Shown: positions 40,942 to 49,643 of the stretch, piece after piece
Position numbering within the stretch: position 1 is the stretch's first letter
Layout of the letters: each line of letters begins with the position of its first letter
Assembly (NCBI GenBank): GCA_963798655.1
Contig: CAWCUH010000004.1
Span: 496,001 to 560,000 of the forward strand
From: CAVSMC01 sp963798655
Lineage (GTDB): Bacteria; Pseudomonadota; Gammaproteobacteria; Burkholderiales; Casimicrobiaceae
DNA: 64,000 nt
Reading direction: 5' to 3'
Position numbers and translations under genes: made by a program
Notes under the pieces: model-generated
What the model saw: the letters and a program-made list of their open reading frames with translations, nothing else
Databases searched by the model: none
What the model was told of the DNA's origin: nothing

Positions 40942-42420
40942 TCACGCTTCCGCGTCGAGGCCGAGCTGCACCATCTCGGCCGCGCGCATGATGGCTCGCG
41001 CCTTGGACAGCGTCTCCTGCCACTCCGTTTCGGGCACCGAGTCGTGAACGATCCCGGCGCCGGCCTGCACGTAGAGCGTTCTATCCTTGACGAGCGCCGT
41101 GCGGATCGCGATCGCCGTGTCCATGTCGTCCTGGAAGCTCACATAGCCGACGGCACCGGCGTACACGCCGCGTCGCGACGGCTCGAGCTCGTCGATGATC
41201 TCCATCGCGCGCACCTTCGGCGCGCCGCTGACCGTCCCCGCCGGAAACGCCGCGCGCAGCACGTCGAGGCTCGTGAGGCCCGGCTTCAATGTGCCTTCGA
41301 CATTGGACACGATGTGCATCACGTGCGAGTAGCGCTCGATCACCATGCGCTCGGTGAGCTTCACCGATCCGGTCTGCGCGACACGCCCGACGTCGTTGCG
41401 CCCGAGATCGACCAGCATCACGTGCTCCGCGAGCTCCTTCGGATCGGCGAGCAGCTCGGCGGCGAGCGTGTCGTCGGCGTCGCGCGTCGCGCCGCGCGGC
41501 CGCGTGCCCGCGATCGGGCGCAGCGTCACCGTGCGGCCTTCCTTGCGTACGAGGATCTCCGGCGACGCGCCGACGACGTGGAAGTCGCCGAAGTCGTAAT
41601 AGAACATGTAGGGCGAAGGATTGAGCGATCGCAGCGCGCGATAGAGCGACAGCGGCGACGCGGCGAACGGCCGCTTCGAACGCTGCGACAGCACGACCTG
41701 CATGACGTCGCCGGCGACGATGTACTCCTTCGCGCGGCGCACCGACGCGCAGAAGCGGTCGGCGCCGATTTCGCTTTGCGCCTCGGTCACCGCGCTCGCA
41801 GTCTGGAACGGGATCGCGACCGGCTCGCGAAGCTTCCGCCGCAACTGCTGCAGCCGGTCGTGCGCATCCCGGTACGCGTTCGGCTGCGCCGGATCGGCAT
41901 AGACGATCAGATAGATCTTGCCGGCGAGGTTGTCGACGACGGCAAGCTCCTCGGTCAAAAGCAGCAGCATGTCGGGCACGTCGGCGAGATCGGGCGAGGG
42001 CGGCGGAGCGCCCGACGCGAGCTTCGTCTCGATGTGGCGCACGACGTCATAGCCGAAATAGCCGGCGAGGCCGCCGCAAAAGCGCGGAAGCCCGGGACGA
42101 GGCGCCGCCTTGTAGCGGCGCATGAACTGCGCGACGAACGCGAGCGGATCGCCGTCGTGGCGCTCGATGATGCCGCCGCGGTCCTCGACCTCGATCGACG
42201 TGCCGCGCGCGCGGATGCGGATCTTCGCCGCGAGTCCGATGAACGAGTAGCGGCCGAAGCGCTCGCCGCCGACCACCGACTCGAGCAGGAACGAGTAGTG
42301 CTGTCCGGCAAGCTTCACGTAAAGCGACAGCGGCGTGTCGAGGTCGGCGAACGACTCGAGCACGAGCGGAACACGGTTGTAGCCAAGCGCTGCGAGCGCG
42401 TGGAATTCGGCTTCGGTCAT
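40942..42420 (-). CDS. trpE: Anthranilate synthase component I TrpE
   Basis: The 492-residue protein has an N-terminal tryptophan-binding LLES motif (SFLLESVVGGERFGRYSFIG) and chorismate-binding motifs NPSPYMFYYDF, AGTRPRGATRDADD, LVDLGRNDVGRVA and FPAGTVSGAPKVRAMEIIDE. The start is ATG 42420. It works with TrpG at 38606-39199. It ends 22 bp before mbfA, so mbfA may be read from the trpE transcript. Confidence 0.95.
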   Translation of the reverse strand: MTEAEFHALAALGYNRVPLVLESFADLDTPLSLYVKLAGQHYSFLLESVVGGERFGRYSFIGLAAKIRIRARGTSIEVEDRGGIIERHDGDPLAFVAQFMRRYKAAPRPGLPRFCGGLAGYFGYDVVRHIETKLASGAPPPSPDLADVPDMLLLLTEELAVVDNLAGKIYLIVYADPAQPNAYRDAHDRLQQLRRKLREPVAIPFQTASAVTEAQSEIGADRFCASVRRAKEYIVAGDVMQVVLSQRSKRPFAASPLSLYRALRSLNPSPYMFYYDFGDFHVVGASPEILVRKEGRTVTLRPIAGTRPRGATRDADDTLAAELLADPKELAEHVMLVDLGRNDVGRVAQTGSVKLTERMVIERYSHVMHIVSNVEGTLKPGLTSLDVLRAAFPAGTVSGAPKVRAMEIIDELEPSRRGVYAGAVGYVSFQDDMDTAIAIRTALVKDRTLYVQAGAGIVHDSVPETEWQETLSKARAIMRAAEMVQLGLDAEA

Positions 42421-42455
42421 GACGCTTGCGTCTCGTTCGATCCGCGCGACCTTCA

Positions 42456-42481
42456 CGAAGGCTCGTGCCGAAGGCTCGTGC
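42456..42481. repeat. Tandem 13-bp repeat upstream of trpE
   Basis: CGAAGGCTCGTGC occurs twice in perfect tandem (42456-42468, 42469-42481), 36-61 bp before the trpE start. A GC hairpin GCCGCC-AGC-GGCGGC lies at 42538-42552. No tryptophan-rich leader peptide is visible in the gap. Confidence 0.4.
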
Positions 42482-42629
42482 GGCGGAGGCGTCGCTTGGT
42501 TTCCTGCGCGCGACGCCGGCGCGCGATCGCAACTAGCGCCGCCAGCGGCGGCCGTCGATCGCACGCCATCGCCGCACGCGCGGCGCGGCGATGCTCGCAA
42601 TGAGGAAATTCGTCGTCATCGGAAGACGC

Positions 42630-43343
42630 TCAGCGTTGCGGCGGCACCGGCGTGATGCGCCCGGCGACGTCCGCGAGCGTCGCGACTATACCATCGGCAT
42701 CCACGTCCTGCACGCGGCCGCCCTCGTTGTACCCGTACGGCAGCAGAAGCACCGGGCATCCGGCGGCACGCGCCGCTTGCGCATCGTTGATCGAGTCGCC
42801 GACCATCAGCAGCCGATCGATCGGAACGCCGAGCCGTGTCGCGGCGTGCACGAGCTGCGCGGGATCGGGCTTCTTCGTCGGCAGCTCGTCGCCGCCGACG
42901 ATGACGTCGAAGTACGCGCCGATGCCGGCGTCGTCGAGATGCGGCTGCACGAAGCGCGACGCCTTGTTCGTGACGATCGCGAGCGGCAGGCCCATCGAGC
43001 GCAGCCGGTCGAGGCCCTCGAGCATCCGCGGGAACGGCTTCGTTGCGCGGCCGAGCAGCGCCGCGTAATGGTCCTCGTAGCGCGCGAGCGCGTCGTTCAC
43101 CCGCACGTCGTCGATCGTTCCGGGCGCGACGCCGCTCGCGTGTGCGAGCGCGCGGCGCACCAGGTTCGCCATGCCCTTGCCGACGAACGTGCGCACGACC
43201 TCGCCGTCGAGCGGCGGATAGCCGAGATCGGCCAGCAGCGCGTTCACCGCCGCGGCGAGATCGTCGATCGTGTCGAGCAGCGTTCCGTCGAGGTCGAATG
43301 CGACGGCGCTCACCGGTATGCGCGCACCGGGCGTCGCGCTCAT
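42630..43343 (-). CDS. gph: Phosphoglycolate phosphatase Gph
   Basis: The 237-residue HAD-family protein has the nucleophile motif FDLDGTLLDT, motif II IVTNKAS, the lysine in KKPDP and motif IV MVGDSINDAQAARAAG, with an alpha-helical C1 cap. This is the Gph/CbbZ subgroup that removes 2-phosphoglycolate. Its start overlaps the rpe stop as ATGA. The rpe-gph pairing is standard in Burkholderiales. Confidence 0.93.
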   Translation of the reverse strand: MSATPGARIPVSAVAFDLDGTLLDTIDDLAAAVNALLADLGYPPLDGEVVRTFVGKGMANLVRRALAHASGVAPGTIDDVRVNDALARYEDHYAALLGRATKPFPRMLEGLDRLRSMGLPLAIVTNKASRFVQPHLDDAGIGAYFDVIVGGDELPTKKPDPAQLVHAATRLGVPIDRLLMVGDSINDAQAARAAGCPVLLLPYGYNEGGRVQDVDADGIVATLADVAGRITPVPPQR

Positions 43344-44020
43344 GCGGGCGATGCGAGCGCCGCGCGCATCTTCGCGATCGTCGCGTTGTAATCCGGCGTG
43401 CCGAAGATCGCGGAGCCGGCGACGAACGTATCGGCGCCGGCGCGCGCGATCGCGGCGATGTTGTCGATCTTCACACCGCCGTCGACTTCGAGCATGACGC
43501 TGCGGCCGGTGCGCTTTTCGAGCGCGTCGATCCGCGCCCGCGCCGCCTTCAGCTTGTCGAGCGAATGCGCGATGAACGATTGGCCGCCGAAGCCCGGGTT
43601 CACCGACATGATGAGCACGAGATCGAGCTTGTCGAGCGTGTAGTCGAGCCAGTCGAGCGGCGTCGCCGGGTTGAACACGAGGCCGGCCTTGCAGCCGCAG
43701 TCGTGGATCAGGCCGATCGTCCGGTCGATGTGTTCGGACGCCTCCGGATGAAAGCTCACGATCGACGCGCCGGCCTTCGCGAAGTCCGGGATGATCCGGT
43801 CCACCGGCTTCACCATCAGGTGCACGTCGATCGGCACGCTCGAGTACGGGCGTATGGCGTCGCAAATGACCGGACCGGCAGTGAGGTTCGGAACGTAATG
43901 GTTGTCCATCACGTCGAAGTGAATGAGGTCGGCGCCCGCCGCAACGACCGCGCGCACTTCCTCGCCGAGCCGCGCGAAGTCCGCGGACAAGAGCGACGGT
44001 GCGATTCGATAGTCGGTCAT
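43340..44020 (-). CDS. rpe: Ribulose-phosphate 3-epimerase Rpe
   Basis: The 226-residue TIM barrel has IAPSLLSADFARLGEEVRAV, LIHFDVMDNHYVPNLTAGP, MSVNPGFGGQSFI and LEVDGGVK, the metal and substrate residues of the pentose-phosphate epimerase. ATG 44020 is preferred over an upstream extension that would run into the apaG promoter region. Confidence 0.95.
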   Translation of the reverse strand: MTDYRIAPSLLSADFARLGEEVRAVVAAGADLIHFDVMDNHYVPNLTAGPVICDAIRPYSSVPIDVHLMVKPVDRIIPDFAKAGASIVSFHPEASEHIDRTIGLIHDCGCKAGLVFNPATPLDWLDYTLDKLDLVLIMSVNPGFGGQSFIAHSLDKLKAARARIDALEKRTGRSVMLEVDGGVKIDNIAAIARAGADTFVAGSAIFGTPDYNATIAKMRAALASPA

Positions 44021-44025
44021 TTCGC

Positions 44026-44031
44026 TATAAT
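44026..44031 (+). promoter_or_regulatory. Candidate -10 element of apaG
   Basis: A perfect TATAAT lies 33 bp before the apaG ATG, between the divergent rpe and apaG starts. No matching -35 box was found. Confidence 0.35.
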
Positions 44032-44063
44032 CCTCCGCGACTCCCTCGCCGCATTCATTCGTC

Positions 44064-44447
44064 ATGTCCGAAGGCACGAAGTACGAGATCACCGTCGTGC
44101 CGCGTAGCGCCTACGTCGCCGATCGATCCGATCCGTCGCGCCATCAGTACGTCTTCGCGTACACGATCACGCTGACCAACAGCGGCGCGATCGGCGCGAC
44201 GCTCGTGAGCCGCCACTGGATCATCACCGACGGCGATCATCGCGTGCAAGAGGTGAAGGGACTCGGCGTCGTCGGCCAGCAGCCGCATCTCGCGCCGGGG
44301 GAATCGTACGAGTACACGAGCGGCGCCAGCATCCCGACACCGGTCGGCACGATGCGCGGCACGTACCAGATGCGCGCCGATGACGGCCGCGAGTTCGACG
44401 CACCGATCCCGCCGTTCACGCTCTCGGTGCCGCGCGTGCTCCATTGA
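44064..44447 (+). CDS. apaG: ApaG protein (Co2+/Mg2+ efflux-linked)
   Basis: The 127-residue single-domain protein has the ApaG fibronectin-like pattern: YEITVVPRSAYVADRSDPSR, RHWIITDGDHRVQEVKGLGV and the conserved PTPVGTMRGTYQMRADDG tail. Its molecular role is unknown; mutants in enterics affect Co2+ resistance and Mg2+ efflux. It is divergent from rpe, a usual Burkholderiales neighbour. Confidence 0.94.
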   Translation: MSEGTKYEITVVPRSAYVADRSDPSRHQYVFAYTITLTNSGAIGATLVSRHWIITDGDHRVQEVKGLGVVGQQPHLAPGESYEYTSGASIPTPVGTMRGTYQMRADDGREFDAPIPPFTLSVPRVLH

Positions 44448-44453
44448 TGGCGC

Positions 44454-44558
44454 TCAGCGATCGTCGGGCGGCGGCTTCCGCCGCGGCCCGAGCGTCCACC
44501 AGACGATGAGCACGGCGATCAGAAGAGCGACCAGCGCTTCCAGCAGTATCCAGGCCAT
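44454..44558 (-). CDS. 34-residue single-span membrane protein
   Basis: An ATG at 44558 opens a 34-codon frame giving a hydrophobic span (WILLEALVALLIAVLIVWWT) followed by the basic, proline-rich tail GPRRKPPPDDR. The shape is that of a tail-basic single-span protein, and it fills the gap between apaG and mltA. No ribosome site is evident. I believe it is coding because of its membrane-protein composition in a GC-rich region. Confidence 0.45.
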   Translation of the reverse strand: MAWILLEALVALLIAVLIVWWTLGPRRKPPPDDR

Positions 44559-44559
44559 C

Positions 44560-45762
44560 GTGCCGAGCGGTCTCGTTCGTGGTTTCGCTGTCGCCGTCGT
44601 CGCCGCGCTAGCGCTCGCCGCGTGCGTCGTCACGCCGCCGGCGCCCGCACCGACCCCGGCCGCGGCGCGCTACGAGCCGATTGCCTGGACCGCGGTGCCG
44701 GGCTGGAGCGCCGACCGTGTAAGCGACGCATGGCCCGCATTTCGAGTCGGCTGCAACGCGCTCGTCGCGAACGCAGCGACGCAGCCGACGTGGTCGTCGA
44801 CGTGCGCGGACGCCGAGCGCGTCGACGCAGCCAACGAGCGCGCGGTGCGCGCGTTCCTCGAAGCGCATTTTATCGCATACCGCGTGGTCGGCGCCGCGGA
44901 CGGCAGCGACACCGGGCTCGTCACCGGCTATTACGAGCCTTTGCTGATCGGAAGCCGCACGGCGGACGCGCGCTTTCGCGTGCCGCTGTACGCGCCTCCC
45001 GACGATCTTCTCGCGATCGATCTCGTATCGCTGTACCCCGACCTCGCCGGCAAGCGGCTGCGCGGGCGTGTCGACGGACGCCGCGTGGTGCCGTACTGGA
45101 CGCGCGCCGAGATCGAGAGCGGGCATCGGCCGCCGCCGAGCAAGGTGCTCGCCTACGTCGAGGACCCGGTCGACGCGTTCTTTCTCGAAATCCAGGGATC
45201 GGGCCGTGTGCAGCTCGCCGACGGCACGATCCTGCGCTTGGGCTATGCCGATCAGAACGGTCAGCCGTACCGCGCGATCGGCCGCGTGCTCTTCGAGCGC
45301 GGCGAGATGACGGCGTCGCAGGCATCGCTCGCCGGCATCCGCGACTGGACGCACCGGCATCCGGAAGCGTTGCGCGAGCTGCTCGACCAGAATCCGAGCT
45401 ACGTGTTCTTCCGCGAGGTCGCGCCGTTCGCCGCCGGTTCGCTCGAGGCTTCGATCGACGGGCCGATCGGATCGCTCGGCGTGCCGCTGCTGCGCGAGCG
45501 CACGATCGCCGTCGATCCGCGCGCGATCCCGCTCGGCGCGCCGGTGTTCATCGCAACGACGTACCCGTTGTCCGACCAGCCGCTCGAGCGATTGGTCCTC
45601 GCACAGGACACCGGCGGTGCGATTCGCGGTGCCGTGCGCGCCGACTTCTTCTGGGGCTTCGGTGAGGATGCGGGACGCGAAGCGGGCCGCACGCGACAGC
45701 AGGGACGGCTGTTCCTGCTGTGGCCGAAGGATGCGCCGCTGCCGCAAACCGCCGGCAAATAG
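44560..45762 (+). CDS. mltA: Membrane-bound lytic murein transglycosylase A (MltA)
   Basis: The GTG at 44560 gives a clean lipoprotein signal (VRGFAVAVVAALALAAC, lipobox LAAC); ATG 44506 would add 18 residues. The mature protein has the MltA double-psi barrel and 3D domain: TGYYEPLLIGSR, FFLEIQGSGRVQL, YADQNGQPYRAIGR and the catalytic aspartate region VLAQDTGGAIRG with GFGEDAG. It cleaves peptidoglycan to 1,6-anhydro muropeptides at the outer membrane. Confidence 0.9.
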   Translation: MPSGLVRGFAVAVVAALALAACVVTPPAPAPTPAAARYEPIAWTAVPGWSADRVSDAWPAFRVGCNALVANAATQPTWSSTCADAERVDAANERAVRAFLEAHFIAYRVVGAADGSDTGLVTGYYEPLLIGSRTADARFRVPLYAPPDDLLAIDLVSLYPDLAGKRLRGRVDGRRVVPYWTRAEIESGHRPPPSKVLAYVEDPVDAFFLEIQGSGRVQLADGTILRLGYADQNGQPYRAIGRVLFERGEMTASQASLAGIRDWTHRHPEALRELLDQNPSYVFFREVAPFAAGSLEASIDGPIGSLGVPLLRERTIAVDPRAIPLGAPVFIATTYPLSDQPLERLVLAQDTGGAIRGAVRADFFWGFGEDAGREAGRTRQQGRLFLLWPKDAPLPQTAGK

Positions 45763-45764
45763 GG

Positions 45765-46700
45765 CTACAGCACGCCCTCGGCCTGCGCGTCGGCGTGATA
45801 CGACGAGCGCACGAGCGCGCCGACGGCCGCGTGCTTGAATCCCATCGCATACGCCGCGCGCTCGAACATCGCGAACACGTCCGGATGCACGTAGCGCAGC
45901 ACCGGCAGGTGGCCGGCCGTGGGCTGCAGGTATTGGCCGATCGTCAGCATGTCGATCGAGTGCGTGCGCATGTCGCGCATGACGGCGAGAATCTCGTCGT
46001 CGGTCTCGCCGAGCCCGACCATCAGTCCCGACTTGGTCGGAATGTCCGGCAATCGCGCCTTGAACCCGGCGAGCAGCGCGAGCGAGTGAGCATAGTCCGA
46101 CCCGGGACGCGCCTGCCGGTACAAGCGCGGCACCGTCTCGAGATTGTGGTTCATCACGTCGGGCGGCGCGGCGACGAGGATGCCGAGCGCGCGCTCGAGC
46201 CGGCCGCGAAAATCGGGCACGAGGACTTCGATCTGCGTCGCCGGCGACCGCTCGCGCACCGCGCGAATGCAGTCGACGAAATGCTGCGCGCCGCCGTCGC
46301 GCAGGTCGTCACGGTCGACGCTGGTGATGACGACGTAGCGAAGTTTCATCGCGGCGATCGTCGCGGCGAGATTCGCCGGCTCGTCGGCGTCGAGCGACAG
46401 CGGACGGCCGTGGCCGACGTCGCAGAACGGGCAGCGCCGCGTGCAGATGTCGCCCATGATCAGGAACGTCGCCGTGCCCTTGCCGAAGCATTCGCCGATG
46501 TTCGGGCACGACGCTTCCTCGCACACCGTGTGCAGCTTGTGCTCGCGAAGGATGCGCTTGATCTCGACGAAGCGCGGCGACGACGGCGCGCGCACGCGGA
46601 TCCATTCCGGCTTGCGCAGCCGCTCCGCCGCGACAACCTTGATCGGGATGCGCGCGGTCTTCGCGTCGCCGCGCTCCTTGACGCCGCGCGCGTCGCTCAT
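45765..46700 (-). CDS. lipA: Lipoyl synthase LipA
   Basis: The 311-residue radical-SAM enzyme has both iron-sulfur clusters: the auxiliary CEEASCPNIGEC and the radical-SAM CTRRCPFCDVGHGRP. It ends with the RSSYHA motif carrying the conserved serine. It inserts sulfur into octanoyl groups on E2 and H proteins, including GcvH encoded at 55741. It overlaps lipB as ATGA. Confidence 0.96.
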   Translation of the reverse strand: MSDARGVKERGDAKTARIPIKVVAAERLRKPEWIRVRAPSSPRFVEIKRILREHKLHTVCEEASCPNIGECFGKGTATFLIMGDICTRRCPFCDVGHGRPLSLDADEPANLAATIAAMKLRYVVITSVDRDDLRDGGAQHFVDCIRAVRERSPATQIEVLVPDFRGRLERALGILVAAPPDVMNHNLETVPRLYRQARPGSDYAHSLALLAGFKARLPDIPTKSGLMVGLGETDDEILAVMRDMRTHSIDMLTIGQYLQPTAGHLPVLRYVHPDVFAMFERAAYAMGFKHAAVGALVRSSYHADAQAEGVL

Positions 46701-47380
46701 GCGGACACCCTCTCGCCACGCGGCGCGCGCACCTGCAGTCGCGCGGCGAGTAGCGGCGCGAGTGCGCGTCCGGCGGCGTCGACGGCCGTCGCGACGCCGA
46801 CGTCGGCGAGCTGCGTGACCGCGAGGCCGGCGTAGCCGCAAGGATCGATGTCGCGGAAAGGCGAGAGGTCCATGTCGACGTTGACGGCGAGGCCGTGGTA
46901 CGTACAGCCGTTTCGCACGCGAAGGCCGAGCGCGGCGATCTTCGCTTCGCGGCCGGTGGCGTCGTTCACATACACGCCGGGACGATCGCTGCGGCCGTGC
47001 GCCGCAACGCCAAGCGTCGCGAGCCAGTCTATCACGCAGCTCTCGAGCGTCCGGACGAGCTCGCGGACGCCGATTCGGGTCCGCCGCAGGTCGAGCATCG
47101 CGTAGACGACGAGCTGGCCCGGCCCGTGATACGTGACCTGTCCGCCGCGGTCGCACCTGACGACGGGAATGCCGTTGTCGCGCAGCAGGTGCTCGCGCCG
47201 GCCGGCGAGGCCGAGCGTGTAGACCGGCGGATGCTCGGTCAGCCACAGCTCGTCGGCGGTCGCTGCGTCGCGCGCGTCGGTGAACGCGCGCATGTCGCGC
47301 CACGCGGTCTCGTAGTCGGTGCGGCCGAGCGCGCGAACGGCGATCCGCCGCGAATCCTCGCGATCCGCGGCGGACCGCAT
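46697..47380 (-). CDS. lipB: Octanoyl-ACP:protein N-octanoyltransferase LipB
   Basis: The 227-residue protein has CDRGGQVTYHGPGQLVVYAM, the catalytic cysteine in RNGCTYHGLAVNVDMDLSPF and the conserved lysine AKIAALGLRV. It moves octanoate to lipoyl domains. Its start shares one base with the ybeD stop (TGATG), so ybeD-lipB-lipA are tightly coupled. Confidence 0.96.
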   Translation of the reverse strand: MRSAADREDSRRIAVRALGRTDYETAWRDMRAFTDARDAATADELWLTEHPPVYTLGLAGRREHLLRDNGIPVVRCDRGGQVTYHGPGQLVVYAMLDLRRTRIGVRELVRTLESCVIDWLATLGVAAHGRSDRPGVYVNDATGREAKIAALGLRVRNGCTYHGLAVNVDMDLSPFRDIDPCGYAGLAVTQLADVGVATAVDAAGRALAPLLAARLQVRAPRGERVSA

Positions 47381-47661
47381 CAGAGCACCATCGTGACCAT
47401 CGGGTGCGACGTGAGATCGCGGTAGAGGTTGTCGAGCTGCTCGCGCGAGGTCGCGTTGATCGTCGCCGTCACGGACAGGTAGTTGCCCGCGGCCGACGCG
47501 CGCATCTCGAGCGTCGACGCGTCGAAATCCGGCGCGTGCTTCTGCACGACGGCGACGACCGTCTGGGCGAAGCCGTCGCGCGTACGCCCCATGATCTTGA
47601 TGGGGAACACGGTCGGGAACTTGAGCGGAGATTCTTCCGGGGTGCGCAGGACGGTGGGCAT
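47380..47661 (-). CDS. ybeD: YbeD/DUF493 family protein
   Basis: The 93-residue protein has FPTVFPIKIMGRTRDGFAQT, the ACT-like fold of YbeD and SVTATINATSREQLDNLYRD. In many proteobacteria it precedes lipB and is thought to regulate lipoate synthesis. ATG 47661 is chosen. Confidence 0.9.
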   Translation of the reverse strand: MPTVLRTPEESPLKFPTVFPIKIMGRTRDGFAQTVVAVVQKHAPDFDASTLEMRASAAGNYLSVTATINATSREQLDNLYRDLTSHPMVTMVL

Positions 47662-47734
47662 GGGCTGTACTCGCAAAGCTCGAATATGCGGCCGCATGCC
47701 GCACCGCGCAAGGCTCGCGCGGCGCGCACCGCCA

Positions 47735-48943
47735 CTAGCCTCGCGCGTAGAAATCCTCGCGCGTCAGCGGATGCGGCAGCCGGCCGTCCGCCAGCGGCCG
47801 TCCGGCGAGCACCTGCCACAGCGAGAGCCACCCGCGATCGAACGCGTGCGCCGAGCCCGCCATGTAGATCCGCCAGACGCGAAAGCGCTCTTCGCCGACT
47901 TCGCGCCGCGCCGCGTCCGCGTTCGCTTCCAGCCGACGGGTCCAATGCCACAGCGTCTTCGCGTAATGCTCGCGCAGAGCCTCGGCGTCGATCGCCTCGA
48001 GCCCGCACGCCGACATGCTCTCGATCACCTTCGAGACATGCGTCAGCTCGCCGCCGGGAAAGACATACTCGTCGACGAACTCGCCGATGCCGCTGCCCAG
48101 GCTGCGGGCCTGCAGCGGATTGTGCGTGATGCCGTGGTTCAGAACAAAGCCCCCCGGTCGCAGCAATCGGTGGATCTTGCTGAAGTAGCGGCCGAAGCGC
48201 TTGACGCCGACATGCTCGAACATGCCCACGCTCGCGATCTTGTCGTAGTGGGCGTCGTCGGGCAGGTTCATGTAGTCGAGAAGATCGACGCGCACGCGAC
48301 CCGCAAGCCCGCGCGCCTCGATCTCCGCCCGCACGAAGTCGTACTGCTTCTGCGACAGCGTGATGCCGGTCGCCTCTACGTTGTAGTGCGTCGCCGCCCA
48401 GAACAGAAGTCCGCCCCAGCCGCAGCCGATGTCGAGAAAACGCTCGCCGGGCGCAAGCCGCAGCTTGCGGCAGATGTGGTCGAGCTTCTGCGCCTGTGCG
48501 TCGTCCAGCGTATCGTCGTCCGAGCGGAAATAGGCGCACGAATACACCATGCGCGAATCGAGCCACATCCGGTAGAACGCATTCGAGACGTCGTAGTGAT
48601 GCGCGATGTTCACCCGGTTGCCGCGCCGCTGGTGCAGCCAGTGCTTGATGCGCGCCGACGCGGCATCGCGACCGTGCGCGATGTCGCCGACCATCGCCTC
48701 CGCGACGGCGAGCGCGCGCTGCGCCGTGCCGCTGAAATCGATGTCGTTGTGGACATACGCGCGCGCCAGCGTTCCCAGAGCCGGCGCGGCCAGCGCCTTC
48801 AGGCCGCGCCACGTGCGGGCGACGACCTCGAGGTCGGGCCGCGGGGACAGCGCGACGCGGCCGCCGTCCGGCAGCACGACGGCGACGGGCAAGTCGCGTC
48901 CGCCGTACCGGCTTTCTATGAGTTTTCTTAGCGCCGCGGCCAT
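47735..48943 (-). CDS. cfa: Cyclopropane-fatty-acyl-phospholipid synthase
   Basis: The protein from ATG 48943 has 402 residues (GTG 49000 would add 19). It has the CFA signatures NIAHHYDVSNAFYRMWLD, MVYSCAYFRSDDDTLDDAQA, the SAM-binding FLDIGCGWGGLLFWAA, GITLSQKQ and SVGMFEHVGVKRFGRYFSKI. It methylenates unsaturated phospholipid chains, often on entry into stationary phase, fitting the stress themes of this region. It faces a flavin reductase gene. Confidence 0.93.
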   Translation of the reverse strand: MAAALRKLIESRYGGRDLPVAVVLPDGGRVALSPRPDLEVVARTWRGLKALAAPALGTLARAYVHNDIDFSGTAQRALAVAEAMVGDIAHGRDAASARIKHWLHQRRGNRVNIAHHYDVSNAFYRMWLDSRMVYSCAYFRSDDDTLDDAQAQKLDHICRKLRLAPGERFLDIGCGWGGLLFWAATHYNVEATGITLSQKQYDFVRAEIEARGLAGRVRVDLLDYMNLPDDAHYDKIASVGMFEHVGVKRFGRYFSKIHRLLRPGGFVLNHGITHNPLQARSLGSGIGEFVDEYVFPGGELTHVSKVIESMSACGLEAIDAEALREHYAKTLWHWTRRLEANADAARREVGEERFRVWRIYMAGSAHAFDRGWLSLWQVLAGRPLADGRLPHPLTREDFYARG

Positions 48944-49002
48944 CGGGAGGACAAGTTTAGCAATTCCCGTGCGGCAGGCGCTATCAGGCGTGTCCGACAC
49001 GA

Positions 49003-49626
49003 ATGCACGAGCCCGAAAGCCGCTTTGACACCTGCGGTGGCGCTGCCTACCATCCTAGGCCGCAGCGGCGCGAATCGCTTCCCGCAGCGCCGGCCCTCCC
49101 CTTGACGACGTCCGCGAAAGAGTCCCGCCGAGCGCTCGGGTTTTCCGAGCGCCAATTCCGCGACGCGATGGCGCAGCTCGCGACGGGGGTCAGCGTCATC
49201 TGCGCGCGCACCCGCGACGGCCGCTTCGTCGGCTTCACCGCGAACTCGTTCAACTCGGTGTCGCTCGACCCGCCGCTCGTCTCGTGGACGCTCGCGCACA
49301 AGGCCGCGAACCTCGCCGAATTCGAGGCGGCCGATCGCTACGCCGTGAACGTGCTCGCCCATGATCAGGCCGACCTCGCGCGCCGCTTCTCGCGGCCGCA
49401 CGCCGACCGCTTTGCCGGCGTGCCCTACCGGCTCGGCACGTCGGGCGCGCCCCTGATCGAAGGCTGCATCGCGTGGTTCGAGTGCACGCAGCATACGCAG
49501 CTCAAGGCAGGCGACCACGTGGTCTTCATCGGCGAGGTCGAGCACTGCGAGCGCAAGCCCGGCACCGGCCTTGTGTTCCACCACAGCCGCTTCGCGATTC
49601 CGCAGCCGCTCGCCGACGGCGATTGA
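49003..49626 (+). CDS. Flavin reductase-like (FMN-binding split-barrel) protein
   Basis: The 207-residue protein carries a flavin-reductase-like domain from about residue 50: FRDAMAQLATGVSVIC, DGRFVGFTANSFNSVSLDPP, ANLAEFEAADRYAVNVLAHD and FIGEVEHCER. Such proteins supply reduced FMN to two-component monooxygenases or bind FMN in other roles. The start may instead be TTG 49102, which removes a 33-residue Arg/Pro-rich extension. No partner oxygenase is adjacent. Confidence 0.82.
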   Translation: MHEPESRFDTCGGAAYHPRPQRRESLPAAPALPLTTSAKESRRALGFSERQFRDAMAQLATGVSVICARTRDGRFVGFTANSFNSVSLDPPLVSWTLAHKAANLAEFEAADRYAVNVLAHDQADLARRFSRPHADRFAGVPYRLGTSGAPLIEGCIAWFECTQHTQLKAGDHVVFIGEVEHCERKPGTGLVFHHSRFAIPQPLADGD

Positions 49627-49643
49627 GCCGTCGCTGCGTTGTG

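Noticed and set aside
42421..42629. A tryptophan attenuator before trpE
   Set aside because: No reading frame with adjacent tryptophan codons and no terminator with a T-run is present.
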